Shown: positions 36,549 to 45,873 of the stretch, one piece after another
Layout of the letters: every line of letters begins with the position of its first letter
How positions within the stretch are numbered: position 1 is the first letter of the stretch
Origin: Clostridiaceae bacterium
GTDB lineage: Bacteria > Bacillota > Clostridia > Peptostreptococcales > Tindalliaceae
Length of the DNA stretch: 64,000 nt
Reading direction: 5' to 3'
NCBI GenBank assembly: GCA_011390155.1
Contig: JAABSW010000001.1
Span: forward strand, 327,020-391,019
Position numbers and translations under genes: made by a program
The notes under the pieces: generated by a model
Database searches by the model: none
Seen by the model: only the letters and a program-made list of their open reading frames with translations
What the model was told of the DNA's origin: nothing

Positions 36549-37667
36549 ATGGCTCAAAAGAAAGGCATAGATTTAACACTGTTAATTGTTACTTTTATTT
36601 TGGTAACCATTGGAATAATAATGGTTTTTAGTGCAAGCTATTCTTATGCTATGTCAAATTGGGGTGATGGTGCCTATTTTCTTAAACGAGAAATTATGTG
36701 GGCTGCCATAGGTATTGCCATCATGACAGTTTTTAGTTTAATTAATTATCGATTATGGAAAAAAGTGGCAATTATTTTATTAGCAGTCAGTTTTATTTTA
36801 TTGATTTTGGTTTTTTCACCATTAGGTACAGAAATTAACAATGCTCGACGTTGGATTTATATAGGAGGCTTTTCACTAACACCGGCTGAAGTGACAAAGT
36901 TTAGCTTAATCATCTACCTGGCCGCCAGTCTCGAGAAAAAGAAAGAGCAATTATATTCATTTGATAAAGGTGTATTGCCATATCTACTAATTGCAATCGG
37001 TTTGTTTGCTTTAGTTTTTAAGCAGCCTGATTTTAGTACATCACTGGTGATCGTATTTATTACTTTGTTAATGCTATTTGTTGCAGGTATTAAAATGAGT
37101 CATTTTATGGTGTTGACTCTGACTGGCACAGGAGCTTTTGCAAGTTTCCTGGGATATATTTTATTTAGCGGACAAGGATATAAGACTCGAAGGTTAACTG
37201 CCTATCTTGATCCATGGTCAGATCCATCAGATACTGGATTGCAGGCAATACAGTCTTTGTTGGCGATTGGTTCTGGTGGAATTTTTGGTAAAGGTATAGG
37301 TATGAGCATTCAAAAACATTTGCATTTACCAGAACCACATAATGATTTCATTTTTTCGATTATCGCTGAGGAACTTGGCTTCTTAGGTGGGATGTTTGTA
37401 TTAATATTGTTTGCTATGTTTATTTGGCGTTGTACCGTTATTGCAATTAATGCACCAGATCAATTTGGCTGTCTGGTATCAGCGGGTCTGGCGGGATTGG
37501 TGGGAGTACAGGTGGTTATAAATGTTGGTGTTGCTACTTCGTTGTTGCCTGTTACAGGTATTCCACTTCCATTCATTAGTTTTGGTGGGAATTCGCTGGT
37601 TATCTTGTTGGCGTTAACGGGAATAGTACTGAACATTTCCAGGAAATCATTTCCAGTAGGAGGTTAA
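36549..37667 (+). CDS. ftsW: SEDS glycosyltransferase FtsW (SpoVE-like)
   Basis: A 372-residue protein with about ten membrane helices. SEDS proteins polymerise lipid II glycan chains and pair with a class B PBP, here the gene at 29073. Visible marks are FSASYSYA, the ARRWIYIGGFSLTPAEVTKF segment (split: NARRWIYIG, PAEVTKFSL) with essential residues, KQPDFSTSLV, PEPHNDFIFSIIAEELG and the C-terminal GIPLPFISFGGNSLV. Position between murD and murG marks it as FtsW rather than RodA. Confidence 0.95.
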   Translation: MAQKKGIDLTLLIVTFILVTIGIIMVFSASYSYAMSNWGDGAYFLKREIMWAAIGIAIMTVFSLINYRLWKKVAIILLAVSFILLILVFSPLGTEINNARRWIYIGGFSLTPAEVTKFSLIIYLAASLEKKKEQLYSFDKGVLPYLLIAIGLFALVFKQPDFSTSLVIVFITLLMLFVAGIKMSHFMVLTLTGTGAFASFLGYILFSGQGYKTRRLTAYLDPWSDPSDTGLQAIQSLLAIGSGGIFGKGIGMSIQKHLHLPEPHNDFIFSIIAEELGFLGGMFVLILFAMFIWRCTVIAINAPDQFGCLVSAGLAGLVGVQVVINVGVATSLLPVTGIPLPFISFGGNSLVILLALTGIVLNISRKSFPVGG

Positions 37668-37668
37668 T

Positions 37669-38757
37669 ATGCGGTATCTTTTGAGCGGTGGTGGTACAGG
37701 GGGGCATATATATCCTGCTATTGCAATTGCAGATAGGATTAGAGAAGGTGATCCAAAAGCGGAAATACTATTCGTAGGGGCTGTTAATGGCTTAGAACTG
37801 GAGCTAGTGCCTCAAAATGGATATACAATAAAGAGAATTACTGTGTCCTATTTGAAAAGAAGTCTATCAATCCATAATATAAAAAGTGCATTCAAACTAG
37901 TTAAGGGACTATATGAATCAAACAGAATAATACGTGACTTTAAACCTGACTGGGTTATTGGTACTGGAGGGTATGTATCTGGACCAGTTCTATTTGTTGC
38001 AGCAAGACGTGGCTATAAAACGCTTATTCATGAACAAAATGCATACCCAGGATTAACGAATCGATTTTTATCAAATTATGTAAACAATGTGGCTGTTAGT
38101 TTTGATGAAGCAATTAAATATTTTAAAAATAAAGATATCATAACAGTAACAGGTAACCCCATTCGAAAGGAGTATTATCAGCTAACCGAAGAAGAAGCAA
38201 AAAGACGTTTTCCTGATTACTCCGATAAAAAAATGGTTTTGATTTCAGGTGGGAGTGGTGGCTCAGTAAAAATTAACCAAGCAGTAGAAGGTATGATAAA
38301 TAAATACGAAAATTTACCATTTAGCTTATATTGGGCAACAGGTAAAATATTTTTCGAAAGCGTTGAAAAGCGTGTCGTGAATGCCCATTTTGTTAAATCA
38401 GGACATCAGATTGTGCCGTATATAAACAATATGCCGTATGCATTAAAAGCATGCGACATTGTTGTTTGTAGTGCTGGAGCGATAACCATTGCTGAAGTTC
38501 AGATTTCTAACAAATACGCAGTTTTAATTCCGAAATCATATACGGCTGGTAATCATCAAGAAAAAAATGCTTTCATGATGGAAATAGAAGGACAGGGTAC
38601 TGTTATCAAAGATCAGGATTTAACTCCTGAACTTTTATTTAGTAGGATACTTAATGGATTGGAACATAATAAGCTAAGAATGAGTCATACAAAAAGTAGT
38701 CCAGCAGTTGATAAAATTTGGGATTTAATTAATAAGTGCAATGAAAATGAAGTGTAG
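37669..38757 (+). CDS. murG: UDP-GlcNAc:lipid I GlcNAc-transferase MurG
   Basis: A 362-residue GT28 enzyme that converts lipid I to lipid II on the inner face of the membrane. It has GGGTGGHIYPAIAIADRI, GTGGYVSGPVLFVA, HEQNAYPGLTNRFLS, SGGSGGSVKIN and, in the donor domain, CSAGAITIAEVQI and AGNHQEKNA. It starts 1 bp after ftsW. MurC and MurB, which often follow, are absent. Confidence 0.97.
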   Translation: MRYLLSGGGTGGHIYPAIAIADRIREGDPKAEILFVGAVNGLELELVPQNGYTIKRITVSYLKRSLSIHNIKSAFKLVKGLYESNRIIRDFKPDWVIGTGGYVSGPVLFVAARRGYKTLIHEQNAYPGLTNRFLSNYVNNVAVSFDEAIKYFKNKDIITVTGNPIRKEYYQLTEEEAKRRFPDYSDKKMVLISGGSGGSVKINQAVEGMINKYENLPFSLYWATGKIFFESVEKRVVNAHFVKSGHQIVPYINNMPYALKACDIVVCSAGAITIAEVQISNKYAVLIPKSYTAGNHQEKNAFMMEIEGQGTVIKDQDLTPELLFSRILNGLEHNKLRMSHTKSSPAVDKIWDLINKCNENEV

Positions 38758-38783
38758 GAAAAAGTGAAAGTGAAGTGGTACTT

Positions 38784-39569
38784 TTGACTCAAAAAAAACA
38801 TAGAAAAACGAAGAATAGTCGCATTATACTTCGTTTATTGATGATTATTTTGTTATTCATAACAATAGGTGCTTCTATGTATTATATAATCTTTCATTCA
38901 AAGTTATTGATCATTAAGTCAATTAACATTGAAGGAATTGATCAAATTGAGGAATCAGTTATACTTGACTTGTCTGGTATTAATTATAATGATCAATTAT
39001 TCGGTTTTAAACATTTTGATGTAGAAAGTAAAATAGAAAAACATCCATATGTACGAATAGCTAACGTAAAACGGAAAAACTTCAACACCATAAATATTGT
39101 TGTCAGAGAGCGCGAAGAATATGCTATAATACCATATATGGGGTCATACGTTACTCTGGATGAGAATAAATTCGTACTAAAGGTTTCAGATGGAATACTC
39201 GAAAGTAACATATGCATCATTACGGGAATTGAATTTACCAGCTTTAACATAGGAGATCAAGCACAAGCTGAAAATATACAATCTTTAGATGTTGCCTACC
39301 AGGTTTTGGGTGCCGCAAGAGAAGCTGATATATTGGATATGATATCTGAAATTAACATTGATAAAAACGAACACATAAAGATAGTTACTTTTAATGGAAT
39401 AGAAGCATTGCTCGGGCATATTGAAAACCCAGCGTATTCTGTTCTGGCATTGAAAGAAGCACTGATTACGCTTCACACACGTGATATGAGAGACGTTATC
39501 ATAGATATGCGTTATGAAGGTCACATCACAGTTCGCCAAAGATCTCGTCAGGAGGTTGAAAATGACTAA
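38784..39569 (+). CDS. divIB: Cell division protein DivIB/FtsQ
   Basis: A 261-residue bitopic division protein with a very basic N-terminus (TQKKHRKTKNSR), a membrane helix (about 18-38), a POTRA domain (about 45-115, IKSINIEGIDQIEESVILDL then HPYVRIANVKRKNFNTINI, given here in parts) and the beta domain to about 250. It stabilises FtsL and the transpeptidase. The start is uncertain: TTG at 38784 with a weak GAAGTGG before it, or GTG at 38775. The end overlaps the next gene by 8 bp. Confidence 0.85.
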   Translation: MTQKKHRKTKNSRIILRLLMIILLFITIGASMYYIIFHSKLLIIKSINIEGIDQIEESVILDLSGINYNDQLFGFKHFDVESKIEKHPYVRIANVKRKNFNTINIVVREREEYAIIPYMGSYVTLDENKFVLKVSDGILESNICIITGIEFTSFNIGDQAQAENIQSLDVAYQVLGAAREADILDMISEINIDKNEHIKIVTFNGIEALLGHIENPAYSVLALKEALITLHTRDMRDVIIDMRYEGHITVRQRSRQEVEND

Positions 39570-40293
39570 CCGCAAAGGAAAAGTTGCCATAGCAGTTATT
39601 TGTGGTGTGTTAGGGCTTATACTTGCTTTACAGATTAAATCAGTCAGAGAAGTTTCTGAAGGCGGTTTTTTATCAACACAGAAGGCGCAAACACTGGCAT
39701 CTGAATTACGACAATTGAGACTTGAAAAAGAACAATTAAACGAAGAATTAACAGAATTAGAAAATAGATTGCGAGAGTACGAATTGTCAGAAGCGGATGA
39801 AAACCTGATGATAAAAAATTTGCGAAATGATCTTGAAAGATATCAACTTCTTGCAGGAAGTCTTCCTGGAGTTGGTCCTGGAGTTGTTGTTACACTGAAT
39901 GAACCACAAAATGAATTTGAACAATCGGATGACGGAAGCTTTATCGTGTATAATTTTGAAATTCTATTGGAGTTGATTAACACACTTAATGCAGCCGGGG
40001 CCGAGGGCATCTCAATTAATGAACAAAGATATATTTCGACCACAGAGATCCATTACGCTTCGAATTCACTTTTTATAAACGATACGGCAACGATGCCTCC
40101 GTATGAAATTAAAGCTGTTGGAAATCCTGAAACACTGGAAGCAGCACTTAACATGAGATACGGTATCATTTGGCAGATGAGACAATATTATGATTTGCAG
40201 GTAGATGTTAGGAAGGATGACCTGATACAGATTCCACGATATCAACGCGTATTTGAGTTTGAATATGCCGTGCCACTGGAACCAGTGCAATAA
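39562..40293 (+). CDS. DUF881 family protein, first copy
   Basis: A 243-residue protein with an N-terminal membrane anchor (about 7-24), a coiled coil (about 45-95) and the extracellular DUF881 domain: SLPGVGPGVVVTLNEP, DLERY and AAGAEGISINEQRYISTTEI. DUF881 proteins (YlxW/YlxX type) commonly sit before ftsZ in Firmicutes and Actinobacteria but their role is not settled. ATG at 39562 overlaps the divIB stop and has CAGGAGGT upstream. It is a paralogue of the next gene. Confidence 0.88.
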   Translation: MTNRKGKVAIAVICGVLGLILALQIKSVREVSEGGFLSTQKAQTLASELRQLRLEKEQLNEELTELENRLREYELSEADENLMIKNLRNDLERYQLLAGSLPGVGPGVVVTLNEPQNEFEQSDDGSFIVYNFEILLELINTLNAAGAEGISINEQRYISTTEIHYASNSLFINDTATMPPYEIKAVGNPETLEAALNMRYGIIWQMRQYYDLQVDVRKDDLIQIPRYQRVFEFEYAVPLEPVQ

Positions 40294-40306
40294 TGAGGAG
40301 AAACCA

Positions 40307-41029
40307 ATGAATAAGTTTTATAGAAATATGATGATTGTTACAATATTTGCGGCGGCAAGTTTACTTGTAACCCTTCAGTTTAAAAGTGTTGGACCAGATT
40401 ATAGTTTCATTACTGTTAAGACAATGAGTGACCTGCAGAATGCTGTCAAGAATGAAGAGGAAGAAATTCTGCAATTAAGGTCATTAATTGAGATTCAAGA
40501 ACAAAAATTACGCAGCTATGAAGATGCAATAGCGAATGAAGGGAGTATTCAGGAAGTATTGATTAAGGATATTGAAGAACTTAAAGTATATAATGGGTTC
40601 TACGATTTAGAAGGACCTGGTGTTATGGTTTTATTGAGTGACAGTGACCGGGAATTATATGAAAATGAAGATCCTAACAATGTAATCGTCCATGACCTTG
40701 ATGTGTTACGAATTATGAATGACTTGAAAATTGCTGGGGCAGAAGCTCTGTCTATTAATGGACAGCGTGTTCTCAATAACTCTGAAATTCAATGTGCTGG
40801 AGCAACAATCACCATCAATCAGTTTACCTATGCACAACCATTCGTAATCAAAGCAATAGGGAATTCTGATTTATTGAATGCAGCAATAAAAGCCCCATCT
40901 GCTTATGCCTGGGAACTGAAAGAAATATATGGACTACGGGTTGAATCTCACGTGAGTGAAAGGGTTCGTATTCCGCGATACAGCGGTTTGCGTAACCTTC
41001 AATACATTTCTGCAAAGGACGGTGAATAA
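40307..41029 (+). CDS. DUF881 family protein, second copy
   Basis: The 240-residue paralogue of the preceding gene has the same layout: membrane anchor (about 6-22), coiled coil (about 40-80), then LEGPGVMVLLSDSD, IVHDLDVLRIMNDLKIAGAE, ALSINGQRVLNNSEI and a last RIPRYSGLRNLQYI block matching QIPRYQRVFEFEYA of copy one. It starts 13 bp after copy one, with AGGAG upstream. A tandem duplication kept at clear divergence suggests a heteromeric partner or specialised roles. Confidence 0.88.
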   Translation: MNKFYRNMMIVTIFAAASLLVTLQFKSVGPDYSFITVKTMSDLQNAVKNEEEEILQLRSLIEIQEQKLRSYEDAIANEGSIQEVLIKDIEELKVYNGFYDLEGPGVMVLLSDSDRELYENEDPNNVIVHDLDVLRIMNDLKIAGAEALSINGQRVLNNSEIQCAGATITINQFTYAQPFVIKAIGNSDLLNAAIKAPSAYAWELKEIYGLRVESHVSERVRIPRYSGLRNLQYISAKDGE

Positions 41030-41033
41030 ATCC

Positions 41034-41375
41034 ATGATATATGCCTTCATAGGCCTATTACTGGGTGTGTTGTTGGGCGTGATTCTTCCTGTAACATATC
41101 CAGCGGCGTTTACACTATATATATCTGTGGCGATACTAGCTTCGTTGGATTCTGTATTCGGTGGATTACGAGCAAACCTTGAAAACAAATTTAATACAGA
41201 AATATTTGTTACTGGTTTTTTTAGCAATGCTATATTAGCAGCATTTTTGGCGTATATTGGCGATAAATTAGGCGTCCCACTGTATTATGCAGCAATATTT
41301 GCTTTTGGAAGCAGACTTTTTCAGAATTTTGCGATCATCAGGCGACACTTAATCAACAGGATACATACTCACTAG
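41034..41375 (+). CDS. sbp: Small basic membrane protein, DUF1290 (Sbp)
   Basis: A 113-residue protein with three to four membrane helices: MIYAFIGLLLGVLLGVILP at the start, then YISVAILASLDSVFGGLRA, GFFSNAILAAFLAYIGD and AAIFAFGSRLFQNFAIIRRH. This is the DUF1290/Sbp family found next to ftsZ in many Firmicutes; the function is unknown. ATG at 41034 lies 4 bp after the second DUF881 stop. Confidence 0.9.
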   Translation: MIYAFIGLLLGVLLGVILPVTYPAAFTLYISVAILASLDSVFGGLRANLENKFNTEIFVTGFFSNAILAAFLAYIGDKLGVPLYYAAIFAFGSRLFQNFAIIRRHLINRIHTH

Positions 41376-41396
41376 TTTTTAATAATTGTACGAATA

Positions 41397-41405
41397 TGGT
41401 ATTAT
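41397..41405 (+). promoter_or_regulatory. Extended -10 promoter element before ftsZ
   Basis: TGG followed by TATTAT (41400-41405), about 92 bp before the GTG start, with only a weak TTTTAA at -35 distance. The 121-bp gap before ftsZ, large for this cluster, supports a separate promoter. Confidence 0.4.
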
Positions 41406-41496
41406 GGAACAAGTATATATTACTGAAAAATTTGTAGTTTAGAAACAGGATATAAATTCCTGTTACTGATAAGATTGATGTCGAGGAGGGAACCTT

Positions 41497-42597
41497 GTGT
41501 TAGAATTTGATATGGATATGGAAACAGTAGCCCAAATTAAAGTTATAGGTGTTGGAGGCGGGGGGAACAATGCTGTAAATCGTATGATCGAAATGGGTAT
41601 GAAGGGCGTTGAATTCATTGCTGTTAATACTGATAAACAAGCATTAATGAACTCGAGGGCAGAGCAAAAATTGCAAATAGGCGAAAAGTTAACAAAGGGA
41701 CTTGGAGCTGGTGCTAATCCTGAAATTGGTAAAAAAGCTGCTGAAGAAAGTCGAGATGATGTGTGTAAATTACTTCAAGGTGCAGATATGGTTTTTGTAA
41801 CATCAGGTATGGGTGGTGGGACAGGAACCGGTGCAGCTCCTGTTGTTGCAGAAATTGCCAGGGAAATGGGCATACTAACGGTTGGCGTTGTGACGAAGCC
41901 TTTTTCTTTTGAGGGTAAAAGAAGATGGCGGCATGCCGATCAAGGCATAAACCTATTAAGAGAATGTGTTGATACACTGGTGACAATTCCCAACGACAGA
42001 CTTCTTGAAGTTGTTGAGAAAAAAACATCTATCATTGAAGCTTTCAGACTGGCAGATGATATATTGAGACAAGGAGTTCAAGGCATATCTGATTTAATTG
42101 ATGATGCTGGATTGGTTAACTGTGATTTTGCAGATGTTAAGACAATCATGTTCGACCAAGGTCTCGCTCACATGGGTATTGGTAGGTCAGCCGGTGAAAA
42201 CCGGGCCCAGGAAGCGGCAAAACAAGCAATTCACAGTCCGCTGTTGGAGACTTCCATAAAAGGTGCAAGAGGTGTATTAATAAACATAACTGGAAGTACT
42301 AACTTAAGTCTTTTTGAGGTTCATGAAGCAGCAGACATGATTTCTCAGGAAGCGGATGAAGACGCTAATATCATTTTTGGTGCTGTTATTGATGAAGAAA
42401 TGAAAGATGAAATTCAGATAACAGTTATTGCAACAGGTTTCGATGGTCAGATAAAGCGCGTTCCAACAAAAACGAAAATCGAGAGTAAATTCGGCCAAGA
42501 AAAAGATGATTCAAAGGATGTACTGAATGAATTAACAGCTGATACGCCTAAGGAAGATGAATTGGATATTCCAGTGTTTTTGAGAAGAAAAAAATAG
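41497..42597 (+). CDS. ftsZ: Cell division GTPase FtsZ
   Basis: The 366-residue tubulin homologue forms the Z ring. It has [14 protein letters not shown], the GTP signature [15 protein letters not shown], the T5/T6 region [10 protein letters not shown] and the T7 loop [11 protein letters not shown], and ends with the short conserved tail [13 protein letters not shown] that docks SepF and other partners. SepF (52174) is present in the window; ftsA is not. GTG at 41497 is preceded by GAGGAGGG. Confidence 0.98.
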   Translation: MLEFDMDMETVAQIKVIGVGGGGNNAVNRMIEMGMKGVEFIAVNTDKQALMNSRAEQKLQIGEKLTKGLGAGANPEIGKKAAEESRDDVCKLLQGADMVFVTSGMGGGTGTGAAPVVAEIAREMGILTVGVVTKPFSFEGKRRWRHADQGINLLRECVDTLVTIPNDRLLEVVEKKTSIIEAFRLADDILRQGVQGISDLIDDAGLVNCDFADVKTIMFDQGLAHMGIGRSAGENRAQEAAKQAIHSPLLETSIKGARGVLINITGSTNLSLFEVHEAADMISQEADEDANIIFGAVIDEEMKDEIQITVIATGFDGQIKRVPTKTKIESKFGQEKDDSKDVLNELTADTPKEDELDIPVFLRRKK

Positions 42598-42613
42598 CTT
42601 CTTAATAGCGAGG

Positions 42614-42658
42614 AAAGAAAAGACGTGATGGTACTGATCAACAGGTCTTTTCTTTTTG
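42614..42658 (+). terminator. Rho-independent terminator of ftsZ
   Basis: AAAGAAAAGAC (42614-42624) pairs perfectly with GTCTTTTCTTT (42645-42655) across a 20-nt loop, followed by T. It ends the dcw cluster. Confidence 0.75.
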
Positions 42659-42683
42659 ATTATCCAGAAAGCAGGTGAAATTA

Positions 42684-43151
42684 GTGAATTGTCCATTTTG
42701 CGGTCAATTTGATTCGAAAGTGATTGACTCAAGACCTACTGATGAAGGCCAGGCCATTAGACGCAGACGAGAATGCAATGCTTGTCAAAAACGATTTACT
42801 ACTTATGAAAAAGTTGAAGAAATACCGCTGATTGTTATTAAGAAATCAGGGAACAGAGAAGCTTTTAATAGAAACAAGATACTAAAGGGGATTATTAGAG
42901 CATGCGAGAAAAGACCTGTTTCCCTCAAAGAAATTCAGCTAATTGTTAATGATCTGGAAAAAACATTGCAAAATGAAATGGAGAAAGAAGTACCTACGGA
43001 AAGAATCGGGCTAATGGTGATGGATGCATTGAAAGAATTGGATGAAGTAGCATACGTCCGCTTTGCATCAGTTTATCGCGAATTCAAAGATTTAAATACT
43101 TTTATGGAAGAGTTGAAGAAAATACTTCGAGAAAAGAACAGTGAAAACTAA
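42684..43151 (+). CDS. nrdR: Transcriptional repressor NrdR
   Basis: The 155-residue repressor of ribonucleotide reductase genes has an N-terminal zinc ribbon ([16 protein letters not shown], then [16 protein letters not shown]) followed by an ATP-cone (about 47-137, [17 protein letters not shown]). ATP/dATP binding controls its DNA binding. GTG at 42684 gives the normal family N-terminus and has AGGTG 6 nt before it. In Firmicutes nrdR often lies after the sporulation sigma genes that follow ftsZ; here it follows ftsZ directly. Confidence 0.95.
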   Translation: MNCPFCGQFDSKVIDSRPTDEGQAIRRRRECNACQKRFTTYEKVEEIPLIVIKKSGNREAFNRNKILKGIIRACEKRPVSLKEIQLIVNDLEKTLQNEMEKEVPTERIGLMVMDALKELDEVAYVRFASVYREFKDLNTFMEELKKILREKNSEN

Positions 43152-43190
43152 AATTTCGGAGTAAGAACTAATATAATGGAGAGTGTTCTT

Positions 43191-44594
43191 TTGAAAAACA
43201 TGGAAATTGAAAATGTCATATCCAAGGTAGTTGCTGGTAGTATTGCAGAGCGGTTTGGTGTGGTGCCAGGGGATAAACTTATAACGATAAATGGTCAAGC
43301 CATTGAAGATGTCATTGATTATAGGTTTTTAACAACTGATGAGCACTTGGAAATTTTAATGCAAAAACCTGATGGATCAGAATGGATTATTGAAGTCGCT
43401 AAAGAGTATGATGATGATCTCGGTATTGAATTTGAAAATCCTGTAATGGCTGAAACAAGAGAATGCAGCAATAAATGCGTCTTTTGCTTTATTGATCAAA
43501 TGCCACCAAATATGAGAAGTGGTTTATATATTAAGGATGATGATTCGAGATTATCATTTTTACAAGGGAATTATATTACTTTGACAAATATGAAATCAAA
43601 TGAAATAGAAAAGCTGATTCGTTATCACATAAGTCCTTTGAATATATCGGTGCATACAACAAATCCAGAACTAAGAATAAAAATGTTAAATAACAGATTT
43701 GCTGGTAAAATCATGGAACAGATGAAACTTTTTCATAAGAATGATTTGAAAATGAACATTCAGATTGTTTTGTGTCCAAACTTCAATGACGGTCAGGAGT
43801 TAGATCGCACGTTGAGTGATTTAGAAAATGTTGTGACATCAATTATTAGTGTGGCAGTGGTGCCAGTAGGCATTACTAAATATCAAACCAACACATCCGT
43901 GCAGCCTGTTAACCAGTCAAAAGCCAATGAAGTTGTTAATCAAATCAATAAGTGGCAAAAAAAATGGTTAGAAAGATTTGGCAGGAAAGTAGTATATGCT
44001 TCTGATGAGTTCTATTTAAAAGCTAACCTTCCGAGGCCGACAGCTGATGATTACGAAGCTTTTTTCCAGTTAGAGAATGGAGTTGGTATGCTGGCTTCTT
44101 TTGAAGAGGACTTGATAAAATATGTGAATAAAATGCCCATTATTAGAAAGAAAAACCCTTATAAAATAAGCATAGCAACAGGAATTGCAGCGAGTCCCTT
44201 TATGAAAGAAATGGCAGATATTATTATGCAGAAAGTACAGAATTTATCAATCAATATTTTCCCGATCACTAACGATTTTTTTGGTAATCAAATTACAGTA
44301 AGTGGACTTATTACAGGTCAGGATCTTGTTAATCAACTGTCATCTACTGATCTTGGACACGTTTTGATGATTCCAAAAAATATGCTCAAGAATGAAGAAG
44401 ATATTTTTCTTGATAATATGACATTGCAACAGGTAAAAACACAGTTGCATATACCGATTGAAAAAAGTGGAGTTGATGGTAAACAATGGGTTAAAACTAT
44501 TTTACGGGAAACAAGTACAAAACAGAACGCTGGGAGTGTGAAGCATTATGTCAAAACCAATTGTTGCCGTCATCGGTCGACCAAATGTCGGTAA
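43191..44594 (+). CDS. DUF512 family radical SAM protein with N-terminal PDZ-like domain
   Basis: A 467-residue protein with a PDZ-like domain first (ISKVVAGSIAERFGVVPGD, about 5-60), then a radical SAM core with CSNKCVFC (CxxxCxxC) and FIDQMPPNMRSGLYIKDDD (given as FIDQMPPNMR, LYIKDDD), SVHTTNPELR and a C-terminal DUF512 domain (about 300-440). The family is common next to der in Clostridia and its reaction is unknown. TTG at 43191 follows GGAGAG; ATG at 43176 or 43200 are alternatives. The last 47 bp overlap der and encode a tail unlike the family, so the natural end may be looser. Confidence 0.85.
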   Translation: MKNMEIENVISKVVAGSIAERFGVVPGDKLITINGQAIEDVIDYRFLTTDEHLEILMQKPDGSEWIIEVAKEYDDDLGIEFENPVMAETRECSNKCVFCFIDQMPPNMRSGLYIKDDDSRLSFLQGNYITLTNMKSNEIEKLIRYHISPLNISVHTTNPELRIKMLNNRFAGKIMEQMKLFHKNDLKMNIQIVLCPNFNDGQELDRTLSDLENVVTSIISVAVVPVGITKYQTNTSVQPVNQSKANEVVNQINKWQKKWLERFGRKVVYASDEFYLKANLPRPTADDYEAFFQLENGVGMLASFEEDLIKYVNKMPIIRKKNPYKISIATGIAASPFMKEMADIIMQKVQNLSINIFPITNDFFGNQITVSGLITGQDLVNQLSSTDLGHVLMIPKNMLKNEEDIFLDNMTLQQVKTQLHIPIEKSGVDGKQWVKTILRETSTKQNAGSVKHYVKTNCCRHRSTKCR

Positions 44595-45873
44595 ATCAAC
44601 TTTTTTTAATAGACTTGCCGGTAGAAGAATTTCAATTGTTGAAGATACACCAGGAGTGACAAGAGATCGCATTTATACTGAAGTTGAATGGCTTAACCAT
44701 CAATTTTCACTCATAGACACCGGAGGTCTGGAACCTTCAACAAGTGAATTGATACCAGCAAAAATGAAACAGCAGGCAGAATTAGCTATTGATACTGCTG
44801 ATGTCATTATATTTTTGGTTGATGGCAGAGTGGGATTAACTGCACAAGATCGTGAAATAGCTGACTTATTACGTAAAAACCATAAACCGATAATACTTGT
44901 CATAAATAAAGTTGATACACATATTCAGTCTGAATACTTTTATGATTTTTATGAATTAGGACTTGGTGATCCTATTGAGATTTCTTCGGAAATGGCTTAT
45001 GGGATTGGAGATTTACTAGACCAGATTGTTTCTTATTTTCCACACAATGCCAATCCGGAAGAAGAACAAGATCTTATAAAAGTTGCTGTCATTGGAAAAC
45101 CAAATGTTGGAAAGTCTTCACTTGTAAATCATATACTAGGTGAAGACCGTGTTATTGTTAGTGACATTGCAGGCACAACACGAGATGCTATTGATACACC
45201 TTTTTCGACTGATGGACAAAACTACTTACTAATTGATACGGCTGGCCTCCGTCGGAAAAGTAAAATTCATGATGATGTTGAACATTATAGTGTTATTAGA
45301 GCCATAGCAGCCATTGAACGGGCTGATGTATGTGTGCTGATGATTGATGGACGAGAAGGTGTCACAGAACAAGATAAAAAAGTGGCAGGCCTTAGCCATG
45401 AGAATGGAAAAGCAATGTTGATATTGGTTAATAAATGGGATCTGGTTGAAAAAGACAACAAAACTGTTAATATTATGACAAAAGACATTCGAAGAGAATT
45501 GGGGTTTTGTCAGTATGCACCGATCCTCTTTGTATCTGTTGAAACTGGTCAGAGATTGAATCGTATCTTGCCAGTGATTCAGCACATTGCTAACCAAAAT
45601 GCATTGAGAGTTCAAACAGGTGTGTTAAATGAAGTGGTGGCTGAAGCTACCTTGATGAAACAACCACCTTCAGATAAAGGAAAAAGACTAAAAATCTACT
45701 ATGTTACGCAGGTTTCTGTAAAACCGCCAACATTTATTTTGTTCATAAATGACAAGGAACTCACTCATTTTTCATATTTAAGGTATTTGGAAAACAGAAT
45801 TAGAGAAAGCTTCGGTTTTGAAGGCACACCCATCAGGTTCATGTATCGTGAAAAATCGGGAGGATCAGATTGA
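44548..45873 (+). CDS. der: Ribosome assembly GTPase Der (EngA)
   Basis: A 441-residue protein with two tandem GTPase domains, the hallmark of Der: GRPNVGKSTFFNRLAG at about 9 with DTGG and NKVD, and GKPNVGKSSLVNHILG at about 183 with DTAG and NKWD. A KH-like C-terminal domain follows (from about 355). It acts in 50S subunit assembly. It overlaps the preceding gene by 47 bp and the plsY start by 1 bp. Confidence 0.97.
   Translation: MSKPIVAVIGRPNVGKSTFFNRLAGRRISIVEDTPGVTRDRIYTEVEWLNHQFSLIDTGGLEPSTSELIPAKMKQQAELAIDTADVIIFLVDGRVGLTAQDREIADLLRKNHKPIILVINKVDTHIQSEYFYDFYELGLGDPIEISSEMAYGIGDLLDQIVSYFPHNANPEEEQDLIKVAVIGKPNVGKSSLVNHILGEDRVIVSDIAGTTRDAIDTPFSTDGQNYLLIDTAGLRRKSKIHDDVEHYSVIRAIAAIERADVCVLMIDGREGVTEQDKKVAGLSHENGKAMLILVNKWDLVEKDNKTVNIMTKDIRRELGFCQYAPILFVSVETGQRLNRILPVIQHIANQNALRVQTGVLNEVVAEATLMKQPPSDKGKRLKIYYVTQVSVKPPTFILFINDKELTHFSYLRYLENRIRESFGFEGTPIRFMYREKSGGSD

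Noticed and set aside
40956..41033. N-terminal extension of the small basic protein into the second DUF881 gene
   Set aside because: The extension is out-of-frame DUF881 coding sequence; the family begins at MIYAFIG (41034).
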